A stretch of DNA of 64,000 nt from Vibrio injensis (GTDB taxonomy: Bacteria > Pseudomonadota > Gammaproteobacteria > Enterobacterales > Vibrionaceae). A program made the translations under genes and the position numbers. The notes beneath the pieces are model-generated. The model was not told where the DNA came from. It saw only the letters and a list, made by a program, of their open reading frames with translations, and ran no database searches. This document shows positions 49,716 through 58,853 of the stretch, one piece after another (the stretch's first letter is position 1; each line of letters begins with the position of its first letter). The stretch covers positions 62,001-126,000 of the forward strand of contig NZ_BDJF01000032.1 in assembly GCF_001895205.1 (NCBI RefSeq). The letters run 5' to 3'.

Positions 49716-49748
49716 AAAATCCCCTTACTGAGCCTTCAGTAAGGGGAT
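49714..49748. terminator. Terminator between fbpC and amtB
   Basis: A perfect 13-bp stem ATCCCCTTACTGA / TCAGTAAGGGGAT with loop GCCT. On the minus strand a T6 run follows. It starts in the fbpC stop codon and serves the convergent glnK-amtB. Confidence 0.9.
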
Positions 49749-49767
49749 GATCAACGATTCAATATCG

Positions 49768-51003
49768 CTATTTTAGAGTGACAAATTCAGGGTAAGCATC
49801 AACGCCGCAGTCATGAATATCCATACCTTGCATTTCTTCTTCTTCTGAGACTCGAATACCAATCGTCGCTTTGAGAATAGCCCACACCACTAAGCTAGCC
49901 GTAAACACCCAAGCAAAAATCACCGCCGCACCGAATAATTGAGCCGCTAACGTCGCTTCAGGGTTACTTAAAGGCACCACCAGCAAACCAAACAAACCAC
50001 ACACACCGTGCACTGATATAGCACCGACCGGATCATCAATGCGAAGTTTATCTAAACCAACGATACTAAACACCACTATCACTCCAGCCACTGCGCCAAT
50101 CGCAACCGAATAGAGGGGCGATGGTGACAGAGGATCGGCAGTGATCGCCACCAAACCCGCTAATGCACCATTGAGGATCATGGTCAGATCGGCTTTACCC
50201 CAAGTAGTTTTGCATACCAGTAGCGCTGCAATCGCTCCCGCTGCCGCTGCCGCATTAGTATTGAGGAAAACTTGCGCTACCGCGGTTGCGTTTTCAAAGT
50301 CCGACACCATCAATTGTGATCCGCCGTTAAAACCAAACCAGCCAAACCATAGAATAAAAGTACCTAAGGTTGCTAATGGCATGTTTGAACCTGGAATTGG
50401 GAAAATTTGACCATTTTTGCCGTATTTACCTTTACGAGCACCAAGTAAAAGCACACCCGCTAAAGCCGCAGAAGCACCGGCCATATGGACAATCCCAGAA
50501 CCAGCAAAATCACTGTATCCTGCAGCATCTAAAAAGCCACCGCCCCATGTCCAGTAGCCTGAAACCGGATAAATAAATGCCGTCAGTACTAAGGCAAAAA
50601 TCAAAAATGCCCACAGCTTCATTCGCTCAGCCACAGCGCCAGAGACCACTGACATTGCGGTGGCGACAAATACCACTTGGAAGAAGAAATCCGCTTGTAA
50701 GGCAAAATCTGCGCCTTCTTCTTGGCTGCCAATCAAGCCACCTAAGGAAGGAAATAAGCCACCTTCCGTATTATCCACATACATAATGTGATAACCAACA
50801 ATCAAAAAGGTGGTACAAGCTATCGCGTATAAGACAAAGTTTTTCGTTAAAATTTCGGTGGTGTTCTTAGAGCGAACTAAACCCGCTTCTAACATGGCAA
50901 ATCCAGCCGCCATCCACATCACTAATGCGCCAGAAATTAATAAAAAGAACGTATCCAGTGCATAGCGCAGCTCAGTTACTGTCAGTGACAATTCCATAGT
51001 CAT
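49768..51003 (-). CDS. amtB: Ammonium transporter AmtB
   Basis: A 411-residue inner membrane ammonium channel with 11 helices. Family motifs include AGFAMLEAGLVRSKN, GYWTWGGGFL, DFAGSGIVHMAGA and the pore histidine region ISVHGVCGLFG. It lies 20 bases after glnK, the usual pair in which the PII protein plugs the channel. The start is ATG 51003 or ATG 50997; both follow GGAG. Confidence 0.95.
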   Translation of the reverse strand: MTMELSLTVTELRYALDTFFLLISGALVMWMAAGFAMLEAGLVRSKNTTEILTKNFVLYAIACTTFLIVGYHIMYVDNTEGGLFPSLGGLIGSQEEGADFALQADFFFQVVFVATAMSVVSGAVAERMKLWAFLIFALVLTAFIYPVSGYWTWGGGFLDAAGYSDFAGSGIVHMAGASAALAGVLLLGARKGKYGKNGQIFPIPGSNMPLATLGTFILWFGWFGFNGGSQLMVSDFENATAVAQVFLNTNAAAAAGAIAALLVCKTTWGKADLTMILNGALAGLVAITADPLSPSPLYSVAIGAVAGVIVVFSIVGLDKLRIDDPVGAISVHGVCGLFGLLVVPLSNPEATLAAQLFGAAVIFAWVFTASLVVWAILKATIGIRVSEEEEMQGMDIHDCGVDAYPEFVTLK

Positions 51004-51023
51004 ATTCTCCAATCCATTGAATG

Positions 51024-51371
<348 letters not shown>

Positions 51372-51404
51372 TCAATCGCAGTCATCCATGTCCTACTCAT
51401 ACAA

Positions 51405-51421
51405 TCCAAGGTACGTGCCAA
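51405..51421 (-). promoter_or_regulatory. Sigma-54-type promoter of glnK-amtB
   Basis: On the minus strand TTGGCACGTACCTTGGA: GG and GG are separated by 10 bases, with the -24 TGGCAC element perfect and the -12 element TTGG instead of TTGC. It lies 43 bases upstream of glnK. Confidence 0.75.
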
Positions 51422-51481
51422 CTTTTTAACTTATTGTTTATAAAATAAATTAAGCTTAAAGCTGATGCTTTAAATAAGCAA

Positions 51482-51502
51482 AACGCACCATAAAGGTGCG
51501 TT
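51482..51502. promoter_or_regulatory. NtrC-like palindrome or yacL terminator
   Basis: AACGCACC-ATAAA-GGTGCGTT. The core GCACC-N5-GGTGC agrees with the NtrC enhancer consensus and lies about 65 bases upstream of the -24 element, a suitable enhancer distance. On the minus strand it is also a hairpin followed by TTTGC, so it may end the upstream yacL transcript. Confidence 0.5.
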
Positions 51503-51569
51503 AATTCCCACTATTGAAGCAACCGCTTCACGTTTCACTGATATTGTGCAACATATTGTCAGCCTCGAC

Positions 51570-51956
51570 CTAACCGAGCGAAGTCGGCTGATAGCGAATA
51601 AATTCACACCACTGCTCAATCATCAAGATAAAATCATCCAAACCACAGCTCGCTGTGCTTTCACAATCATAAAAATCAAAGTCACTCTCGACGTCTAACT
51701 CATCCTCATGCGACAACACATTGGCTTGCACAGTCACTTCATCGGCTAGGATCATCAAGCTAATTTCACGCCCTTCTAATACTTGCTCTTGGCTCGGCGC
51801 TTGCTGGGCTTGATGAATGGCTTGTAACACGTAATCGACCTTTTGACGGTCATGACTGATCTCTTCTTGCAGCCAGCGGCCAATGATTTCGTGGCCCATT
51901 GAAAATGAACAGTAATAGCTGCCATCAAGGGTATTTTTTTTAAATTCGTAGTCCAT
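51570..51956 (-). CDS. yacL: UPF0231 family protein YacL
   Basis: A 128-residue acidic cytoplasmic protein of unknown function. It shares MDYEF, FSMGHEIIGRWLQEE and YDCESTASCGLDDFI with E. coli YacL. I start at ATG 51954-51956, which matches the family; eleven upstream codons are in frame. In E. coli the gene lies next to acnB; no acnB is visible in this window. Confidence 0.88.
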   Translation of the reverse strand: MDYEFKKNTLDGSYYCSFSMGHEIIGRWLQEEISHDRQKVDYVLQAIHQAQQAPSQEQVLEGREISLMILADEVTVQANVLSHEDELDVESDFDFYDCESTASCGLDDFILMIEQWCEFIRYQPTSLG

Positions 51957-52096
51957 CAGGTTCTCTGCAATTGCTACTTGGGGATACATATAATCTTGTT
52001 ATTATCTGTGATTATCGATAGTAAAGAAACACAAGCCCTCCATTGACCTAGTAATGGTTTAGTCTAGTGAATAGCCTCTCTCCATAAGGTGTAATA

Positions 52097-53263
52097 ATGA
52101 AAATTGTCATTGCTCCCGATTCTTATAAAGAAAGCTTAACCGCGATGCAGGTAGCCACTGCAATAGAAAATGGCTGCAAACAGGTTTTCCCTGATGCGCA
52201 TTACATTAAGTTACCTATGGCTGATGGTGGAGAAGGCACGGTTCAATCGCTGATTGACGCCACTGGAGGATCTATTTTTACCGCCTCGGTGACAGGTCCT
52301 TTAGGTGAACAAGTTGAAGGCTTCTACGGATTGATGGGCGATGGAAAAACCGCCGTGATAGAAATGGCGGCCGCTTCTGGTTTACACCTTGTCGCGCCAG
52401 AGCTGCGCAACCCAATGAAAACCACCAGCTATGGCACCGGTGAACTGATCAAAGCCGCACTTGATCACGGGGTTGAGCAGATCATCATAGGGATTGGTGG
52501 CAGCGCCACTAACGATGCTGGTTTAGGCATGGCGCAAGCATTAGGGGTTAAAATGCTTGATGCACAAGGGGATGATTTAGGTTTTGGTGGTGAAGAACTG
52601 GCTAAACTGGCTCGCATTGATACCTCTGCTATCGACCCACGCTTAGCTAACATCACGCTACAAGTGGCTTGTGATGTGAATAATCCTTTATGCGGTAAAC
52701 AAGGGGCAACGCAGATATTTGGCCCACAAAAAGGCGCAACACCAGAGATGGTTGCGCAGCTTGATGCCAACCTTGCCCATTACGCGCAGATCATCAAAAC
52801 GCAACTGGCAATCGATGTCAAAGATATCCCCGGCGCAGGCGCGGCGGGAGGTTTAGGAGCAGCGCTGATTGGCCTACTTGGTGCAAGCCTGAGTCCCGGC
52901 ATTGAGATTGTTATGGAAGCCGTTAATCTGAGTGATATGGTCAAAGATGCTGATTTAGTGATTACTGGCGAAGGACGTATTGATAGTCAAACTATTTATG
53001 GCAAAACGCCCATCGGGGTCGCGCGAACCGCCAAACGTTTTTCGGTTCCGGTAATTGGCATTGCTGGAAGCTTGTCTGCCGATTGCGGCGTTGTGCATCA
53101 ACATGGGATGGATGCCGTGTTCAGTGTTGTACCAGGTTGCGTTGACTTAACAACCGCTTTTGCCGAGGCCGCGCACAATATCGAGCTCACTGCACGTAAT
53201 GTGGCCGCGGTGTTTGGTTTAGCTCTCACTAACAACCCGTTAGCAACACACCATAACCGCTAA
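52097..53263 (+). CDS. garK: Glycerate 2-kinase, GarK/GlxK type
   Basis: A 388-residue type I glycerate kinase that phosphorylates D-glycerate in glycerate and sugar-acid use. It matches E. coli GarK along its length: MKIVIAPDSYKESL, PMADGGEGTV, IIGIGGSATNDAG, FGPQKGAT, VITGEGRIDSQ and GIAGSLSADCGVVHQHG. It stands alone here, between yacL and the convergent TonB receptor gene, with no partner enzyme. Confidence 0.92.
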   Translation: MKIVIAPDSYKESLTAMQVATAIENGCKQVFPDAHYIKLPMADGGEGTVQSLIDATGGSIFTASVTGPLGEQVEGFYGLMGDGKTAVIEMAAASGLHLVAPELRNPMKTTSYGTGELIKAALDHGVEQIIIGIGGSATNDAGLGMAQALGVKMLDAQGDDLGFGGEELAKLARIDTSAIDPRLANITLQVACDVNNPLCGKQGATQIFGPQKGATPEMVAQLDANLAHYAQIIKTQLAIDVKDIPGAGAAGGLGAALIGLLGASLSPGIEIVMEAVNLSDMVKDADLVITGEGRIDSQTIYGKTPIGVARTAKRFSVPVIGIAGSLSADCGVVHQHGMDAVFSVVPGCVDLTTAFAEAAHNIELTARNVAAVFGLALTNNPLATHHNR

Positions 53264-53273
53264 TATTAAGGAA

Positions 53274-53306
53274 AAAATGCCAGTGACCGTCAGGATCACT
53301 GGCATT
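53274..53306. terminator. Bidirectional terminator between garK and the TonB receptor gene
   Basis: An 11-bp perfect stem AATGCCAGTGA / TCACTGGCATT with a 9-base loop. An A-run on the left gives T's on the minus strand. Confidence 0.85.
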
Positions 53307-53338
53307 ATCTATTCACGACTTGTCACTCAATATGACTA

Positions 53339-55534
53339 TTAGAAAGTATAGTTAGCCGAGATCCATAAACGACGTCCTTCTAAAATCGCACCTTTGGTCG
53401 ACTGTTGAAGATGACTGTACTGACTCGCGTAGTAGGTATCACCATCGTACTCATAAGCGGTAAACTTACGAAAATCTTGGTTAAATAAGTTATAGATTGT
53501 TGCATTAACACTGAAGTTTTTATTGATCCGATAAGCACCACCCAGATCAAACAGGGTATACGCTTTAATATCACCTACCGCATCGTACATCGCCTTATTA
53601 GCGGCTGAGAGATCTTCCACTAAACCATTAAAACGACGGCTCTCGCCACGATAATTCACCGCCAACCAAACATTGGCTTGCTCAGTCGCAGCCCAGTTAA
53701 CTTTCGCACTGGCTTTGTGTTTTGGTGTATCACTCAGCTCGCCAGCAACCTTACCTTTTTCCTTAATTTCCGTTTCGGTAAAGGTGTAGTTCATCGAGAA
53801 ATTCACGGTGTCGAGTAATGGCATCGCAAAGGCAAATTCCACACCACGACTGTAAGCTTCATCAACGTTAGTTTGTTGGCTAAAGGTATCTTGAGTCCAG
53901 TTATCACCATAACTCACGCAGCCAGGACGGTTCGGATTGGTCGATGAGAAACAGTTGTACAATGGTGTACCCGTTGAGATCTTATCATCAAACTGGTTAT
54001 GGAATAGTGTGATATTGGTCGTAATGCCTTGCTCACCATTGTAGTAAAAACCAAGCTCGGTAGTGCGAGTGGTCTCTGGTTTTAGATCCGGAGAACCGAT
54101 GGTAATTTGTGTCCCTTGCCCGGTAATCCCATTAATGCCACTGTGCAACTCATTAACTTGTGGCGCTTTATAACCGGTACTCACACCACCTTTGACTGTC
54201 ATTGTCGGGCTCAGACTGTACACTGCATAGGCACGAGGACTGAAGTGGCTACCAAAAGCATCATGATGATCGTAACGTCCACCTAAAGTCAGGCTTAAAG
54301 CATCTGTGATTAACCATTCATCTTCGGCAAACAGTGACCACGTTTTTTGTTCGAAATCTTCGCTGACCATACCGTCTGTCATGGATGCATTCCAGTACTG
54401 TGCTCCCACTGTCAGGTAATGATCATCACCGATGGTTGTATTAAGTTTGGTATCAAAGACAATATTGGTGGTTTCTAACTCACGCTTATCTTTGACATTC
54501 TTACCAGGGATACCACTCGGACGATTTGGATTCCCCGGAATGGTGCGACCAATGGTCTCGGAAACGTTATACATCACGCTCGATTCCCATACCCCTAAAT
54601 CCACTTGCGAAGTATGACCGAGTGCAAACTGACGGTTTTCATAGCGTAACTCGTCAGCATAACCGCGCCAATTGGTTGCGGTATCATTGTTGCTCAGTTT
54701 ACGATTGTCTGGGGTACCGTTATCGTAATTCTGACGAGATAGGTCCATATCGAACCATAAGTTATGATCGTCTATCGCAATGTAATCAAAACGAGTACCA
54801 AAGGTATAGTTTTCATTATCGACTTTGCTTTGCCCACGAGCGTCTAGTTCGCGACCATCCGCTCCCTGAGCAGTAAGATTAGATTCATTACGTTTATAAA
54901 AACTACCGCGAACGGCTAGACCTAGCGTATCCGCAATCAGCGGACCACTGGTATGCAAACTGGTTTTATGAGTATCACCAAATTCACGCTCTTGCTGCCA
55001 AGTATAATCTTGCGTGATCGATGTATTCCAAGTGTCAGTCACTTTACGGGTAATAATATTGATAACCCCGCCCATCGCATCTGAGCCATAGAGCGTTGAC
55101 ATCGGGCCACGGACAATTTCAATTCGTTCAATGGCATTAACCGGTGGCATAACACCACCCGACATCTCACCAAAGCCATTTGGCGTGATATTTCCCGCGA
55201 CATTTTGTCTGCGACCATCAATCAAAATCAGCGTATATTCAGACGGCATACCACGGATACTGATGTTCAAGCCACCAGTTTTTCCAGTATTACCAAAAAC
55301 ATCAATCCCTTCTTGATCTTGTAGCGCTTCAGCAAGATTAGCAAAACGCTTCATTTCCAGATCAGCACGGGAGATCACACTGATGGTAGCGGGAGCATGA
55401 GTCAATTTCTTTTCAAAACCAGAAGCGGTGACGACCATCACTTCATCCGCTTTACTTTCCACTTGGGCCAACACAGGCAAATGACACAGCGAGGCAATCG
55501 CCACCGCTAAGCTCGTTTTACGAGTTAACAACAT
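53339..55534 (-). CDS. TonB-dependent outer membrane receptor (FepA/IrgA-like)
   Basis: A 731-residue receptor. The signal peptide ends at PVLA (about residue 23); a TonB box-like segment (DEVMVVTASG) follows; the plug domain (about 35-160) has SIRGMPSEYTLILIDGRRQ and IEIVRGPMSTLYGSDAMGGVINIITR; the rest is a 22-strand barrel ending in WISANYTF. The plug is very like catecholate siderophore receptors (IrgA, FepA, Cir). It lies 263 bases after the histidine kinase gene and has its own Fur box, so iron control is likely. The ligand is not readable. Confidence 0.9.
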   Translation of the reverse strand: MLLTRKTSLAVAIASLCHLPVLAQVESKADEVMVVTASGFEKKLTHAPATISVISRADLEMKRFANLAEALQDQEGIDVFGNTGKTGGLNISIRGMPSEYTLILIDGRRQNVAGNITPNGFGEMSGGVMPPVNAIERIEIVRGPMSTLYGSDAMGGVINIITRKVTDTWNTSITQDYTWQQEREFGDTHKTSLHTSGPLIADTLGLAVRGSFYKRNESNLTAQGADGRELDARGQSKVDNENYTFGTRFDYIAIDDHNLWFDMDLSRQNYDNGTPDNRKLSNNDTATNWRGYADELRYENRQFALGHTSQVDLGVWESSVMYNVSETIGRTIPGNPNRPSGIPGKNVKDKRELETTNIVFDTKLNTTIGDDHYLTVGAQYWNASMTDGMVSEDFEQKTWSLFAEDEWLITDALSLTLGGRYDHHDAFGSHFSPRAYAVYSLSPTMTVKGGVSTGYKAPQVNELHSGINGITGQGTQITIGSPDLKPETTRTTELGFYYNGEQGITTNITLFHNQFDDKISTGTPLYNCFSSTNPNRPGCVSYGDNWTQDTFSQQTNVDEAYSRGVEFAFAMPLLDTVNFSMNYTFTETEIKEKGKVAGELSDTPKHKASAKVNWAATEQANVWLAVNYRGESRRFNGLVEDLSAANKAMYDAVGDIKAYTLFDLGGAYRINKNFSVNATIYNLFNQDFRKFTAYEYDGDTYYASQYSHLQQSTKGAILEGRRLWISANYTF

Positions 55535-55670
55535 GGTTCTATTCCTTTATCTTTATTGCATAATGCCCATTGTTTGGTCCAAGGAGGCTCTCATCATGAT
55601 TGCAGCATAACTGCGGCTTCACGTTGGTTGGGAATAAATGGGCTTGAATTACCACCGAAAGGAATCTAAC

Positions 55671-55685
55671 TAATAATAATTATCA
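55671..55685 (-). promoter_or_regulatory. Fur box upstream of the TonB receptor
   Basis: TAATAATAATTATCA on the plus strand, the same 15-mer as in the fbpA promoter; it matches the 7-1-7 Fur motif at 13 of 14 defined positions. It lies about 140 bases before the start codon, beside A/T-rich -10-like sequences (TACAAT, GATAAT). Confidence 0.75.
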
Positions 55686-55797
55686 ATTGTATTTACTTTA
55701 CATTCTTTACACTAATGAAGGGAACTTTTCTTAACATCCTCATTCCGAATCGCTTTGGGTAGCTTAACTACTGATTTTCGACCCTCAGAGTAAAGCG

Positions 55798-57186
55798 TTA
55801 ATGCTGACTGTTGTTGGACACCGAAGGAAGGTAGACAGGAAAACTCAGGGTGACAACTAAACCTTGGTTATTTTCAGCACTGACATGACCATGCATTTTT
55901 TCGACGGCTTGCTGAACAATAGATAAACCTAAACCATAGCCATGACGTGAAGATAAAACCGTTTGATAAAAAGGACGAAAAATTGCCTCTAATTGTTCCT
56001 TAGCCACCCCTGGACCATCATCCATCACGATGATCTTAACTTGTCGATCCTGCTTTTCCGTCATCACTGTAATACAACACTGTTCACCTGCGTATTTAGT
56101 CGCATTAGTCAATAAGTTATCCAAAATACTACCGAGTAACACTCGATCGCCCCGTATCCATTCATTTTGCCCACTCGGCACCAATCGTAGTTGCTGAGTC
56201 GGTTGTAAATGAGGACGAAACTGCTCGATTTTCTGACTTAAATACGCCTGCACATCCAGAGGTTGTAATACCACATTACAATGACAGCTTTGCAAGCGAC
56301 TGAGTTCAAGGATTTTCTCAATCATTGAATCCATTAACTGAGCTTCTTGCTCTGCGCGCACTAACCATTGGCTGCGCTCTTCATTCACCTCTGTATGACT
56401 GGCTAAATGCAGGGCTAAAGCTTGCCGAGTCAGTGGCGTTTTTAACTCATGAGATAGGGTGCGAACCAATTTTTTCTGCTCTTCAATCAAGCCTTGGATC
56501 TGCTCAGCCATATTATCGAAATCAGCCGCCAGTTGTTGAAACTCTCGCGGACTTCGGCCAATTGACTGTGACACTCGCGTCTCTGTCAGTCCCTGAGCTA
56601 CTGCACGACTGGCACACTGTAAACGCGCCAATGGCCTTTGTAATTGACGGCTTAATACCCACGACATTAAGGTTAAAATTAATAAGCTGAGCAACAGGTT
56701 TGTTGACCAAAGATAATACCCAGCTCGTGATGCGGGATGTTGTTGCCATGGTAACTGAACCATTAATGAATGGCCCTCAGTCATCGGCACAATGATCATC
56801 GGCTTTGAGACTCGAGTTCCCATCGGCTCGCTAAGCTGACGAGCGTTGCGCATTTTCATCTGCACATGGGGATGAATATCTCGCTCACTCAGTACATGAT
56901 TAGCACCGTCTATCACGTACAACAAATAAGGTTGAGACATCTCCCATTGCGCTAACGCCTCTGCACCGAGCTGACGCTGTTGATCGGCAATGGTGCTTAA
57001 TTGCTGTAACTCTCGTTGAATTTTATTGGGTAGGGTTAAGAAACGCTCGTAGAGCACCATTTCTACAGCGGTAAAAGAGAGCAAAATCAGCAGTACACTG
57101 AGTGCTAAACTGGCAAAAAGACGCACAACTAATCGTTGATAAAAGCCTTTTCCTGAAAAAAAACACCACCGTCTTTTATTGAGCAT
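55798..57186 (-). CDS. Two-component sensor histidine kinase
   Basis: A 462-residue membrane kinase. Helices near residues 24-46 and 162-178 bracket a periplasmic sensor of about 115 residues; HAMP, HisKA (His246 in TLSHELKTPLTR) and HATPase (DNLLTNATKYAG, DDGPGVA, GYGLGLSIVQQ) follow. The layout is CpxA/QseC-like. It overlaps the regulator gene by 11 bases. GTG 57192 is an alternative start. Its place within a metal-uptake run suggests it senses metal status or ligand in the periplasm; that is inference. Confidence 0.9.
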   Translation of the reverse strand: MLNKRRWCFFSGKGFYQRLVVRLFASLALSVLLILLSFTAVEMVLYERFLTLPNKIQRELQQLSTIADQQRQLGAEALAQWEMSQPYLLYVIDGANHVLSERDIHPHVQMKMRNARQLSEPMGTRVSKPMIIVPMTEGHSLMVQLPWQQHPASRAGYYLWSTNLLLSLLILTLMSWVLSRQLQRPLARLQCASRAVAQGLTETRVSQSIGRSPREFQQLAADFDNMAEQIQGLIEEQKKLVRTLSHELKTPLTRQALALHLASHTEVNEERSQWLVRAEQEAQLMDSMIEKILELSRLQSCHCNVVLQPLDVQAYLSQKIEQFRPHLQPTQQLRLVPSGQNEWIRGDRVLLGSILDNLLTNATKYAGEQCCITVMTEKQDRQVKIIVMDDGPGVAKEQLEAIFRPFYQTVLSSRHGYGLGLSIVQQAVEKMHGHVSAENNQGLVVTLSFPVYLPSVSNNSQH

Positions 57187-57859
57187 GAACACTGGCGAAC
57201 TGATATCCTACACCTCGAGCTGTACGAATGGTAGATTTAGGCCATCCAGCTTGCGATAATTTACGGCGTATATTACTGATATGCATATCTAAATTACGAT
57301 CAAACGGACACAGTTCTCGTTTTAACACTTGATGTTGGAGCTCAGATTTAGAGATCACTTTCTGCGGATTAGCCGCCAGATAAGTAACCAGATCCAGTTC
57401 AGTTTGAGTAAACGGTAGCCGACGCAAGGTATCAATATGCGCCGACAGCGGTCCAGAAAAATTCAGTGCAAAATGATGGGTATGGCGCTGTTTCTCTAGT
57501 GCGACTCGACGCAACGTCGCTTTGATCAGAGTCAGGAGTTTAGGAATACTGAATGGCTTGGTTAAATAATGATCCGCTCCGGCTTCATAACCATCAATTT
57601 TTGCCGCTTCATCCGCAAACGCGCTGATCATCACAATCGGAGTCGAAAAACGCTGACAAATACGTCTTGCCGCCTGCAACCCATTGAGTTTAGGCATCAT
57701 CACATCGAGTAACACGAGATCAAAGGGATGATTGGCGAGCTGAGTTAACGCTTGCTCGCCGTCATGAGCACAGATGACTTGATAGCCTTCATTCACCAAC
57801 ACAGATTCGAGCAGTTGGCACATCATCGGATCATCATCAGCAATTAAAATGGTCGGCAT
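57176..57859 (-). CDS. OmpR-family response regulator
   Basis: A 227-residue regulator. The receiver domain carries the acidic pocket DDD (8-10), phosphorylation Asp52 (LVLLDVMMPKLNG) and the conserved Lys in YLTKPFS. The C-terminal winged helix (about 130-225) has DRNLDMHISNIRRKL and TARGVGYQFA. It pairs with the downstream kinase. A 29-base inverted-repeat region lies seven bases before its start codon. Confidence 0.93.
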   Translation of the reverse strand: MPTILIADDDPMMCQLLESVLVNEGYQVICAHDGEQALTQLANHPFDLVLLDVMMPKLNGLQAARRICQRFSTPIVMISAFADEAAKIDGYEAGADHYLTKPFSIPKLLTLIKATLRRVALEKQRHTHHFALNFSGPLSAHIDTLRRLPFTQTELDLVTYLAANPQKVISKSELQHQVLKRELCPFDRNLDMHISNIRRKLSQAGWPKSTIRTARGVGYQFASVHAQ

Positions 57860-57865
57860 GAGCTT

Positions 57866-57894
57866 AATAATAACAAATAGGAATTGTTATTATT
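57866..57894. promoter_or_regulatory. Inverted repeat upstream of the response regulator
   Basis: Exact 11-bp arms AATAATAACAA / TTGTTATTATT with a 7-base spacer. It could be an autoregulatory operator, a degenerate Fur-type box or a hairpin in the operon mRNA. Confidence 0.5.
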
Positions 57895-57947
57895 CTATTT
57901 ATTATTAACTAAAATACAAGCAAAACAGCCGATAGCCCTTATACGGG

Positions 57948-58853
57948 TTAATCTAGATCAATTTGCCAACGCTGCCAGGGGTGTTGGTGATTAAACCCTT
58001 GACCAAAACGGCTTAACGGATCGATCACAAGGTAGCGCGAAAATTCGCCCAATAACCCTTTTAACGCAGGGCTTGGCGGACGAGTCGTTAATAACCAAAC
58101 ATCAGATGACGTTTGCAACCATTGTTTTAACTGTTGTTGATCTTGCGTATCCCACTCCAGCTCTGGCTTAAATTGCTGCCCTTGGATCGATAAACTATAC
58201 CCTGCAGCAAAATCGAGCAGCGCTTCATCCAACAACACCACACTTTCGACTTCATGATTAAACAATCGAGCTTGATTGGCAAAAAGTTGCTGCTGTAGTT
58301 CACGCGCCACGCGCTGCTGATTGGTCTGAATAGTGGCTTGTTGTGAGCTGAAAATTTGCTGTAAATCGAGGCTAATATTATTCAGCATGGTGGTTAAATT
58401 CAGCGGATTGAGCCACACATACGGCGAGATCTGTCCTTGTCCATCTCGTAATGATGACACCGCTGGCGCTCTTGGCGTCAAGGCCTGCGCGGCATCAATA
58501 GGAACCAGATGAATGTTATATTGACGTACCTGAGGATAAATCGGGTCTTGCGGCCAAATAGAGCGGATAGTCACGACGGCTGTCGCTTCTCTAGCGTACT
58601 TGGCGACCTTTTGCTGCTCACTATCAAACCAGCTTTGATGACGCTGTAAGCTAAAGCGGGGGGATGGCAGATAGACAACCTCTATTGGCGTCTGAGTAAC
58701 AAGCTGCTTGGTTAACCAATAGGTAACCGGCAAAGAGGTTAATACACGGTCTTGAGCTTGTACTGATAGAGACACCAGCAGCAATGAACTACACAATAGC
58801 AACCACAATTGGCTGATGATGGTTCGGCAGTGATGGTACATAATATTATCCAT
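57948..58853 (-). CDS. Degenerate TroA-like periplasmic protein
   Basis: A 301-residue secreted protein (signal to about residue 34, SVQAQ). It has the outline of a metal-binding TroA/ZnuA protein, but ligands seem altered: SPYVWLNP (143-150) has Tyr145 where DPHxWLDP has His, and LLDEALLDFAAGYSL (207-221) has Asp where the third His should be. His72 may match the first ligand. Its start overlaps the permease stop by eight bases, so it belongs to the transporter operon. It may bind another ligand or act as an accessory protein. Confidence 0.7.
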   Translation of the reverse strand: MDNIMYHHCRTIISQLWLLLCSSLLLVSLSVQAQDRVLTSLPVTYWLTKQLVTQTPIEVVYLPSPRFSLQRHQSWFDSEQQKVAKYAREATAVVTIRSIWPQDPIYPQVRQYNIHLVPIDAAQALTPRAPAVSSLRDGQGQISPYVWLNPLNLTTMLNNISLDLQQIFSSQQATIQTNQQRVARELQQQLFANQARLFNHEVESVVLLDEALLDFAAGYSLSIQGQQFKPELEWDTQDQQQLKQWLQTSSDVWLLTTRPPSPALKGLLGEFSRYLVIDPLSRFGQGFNHQHPWQRWQIDLD

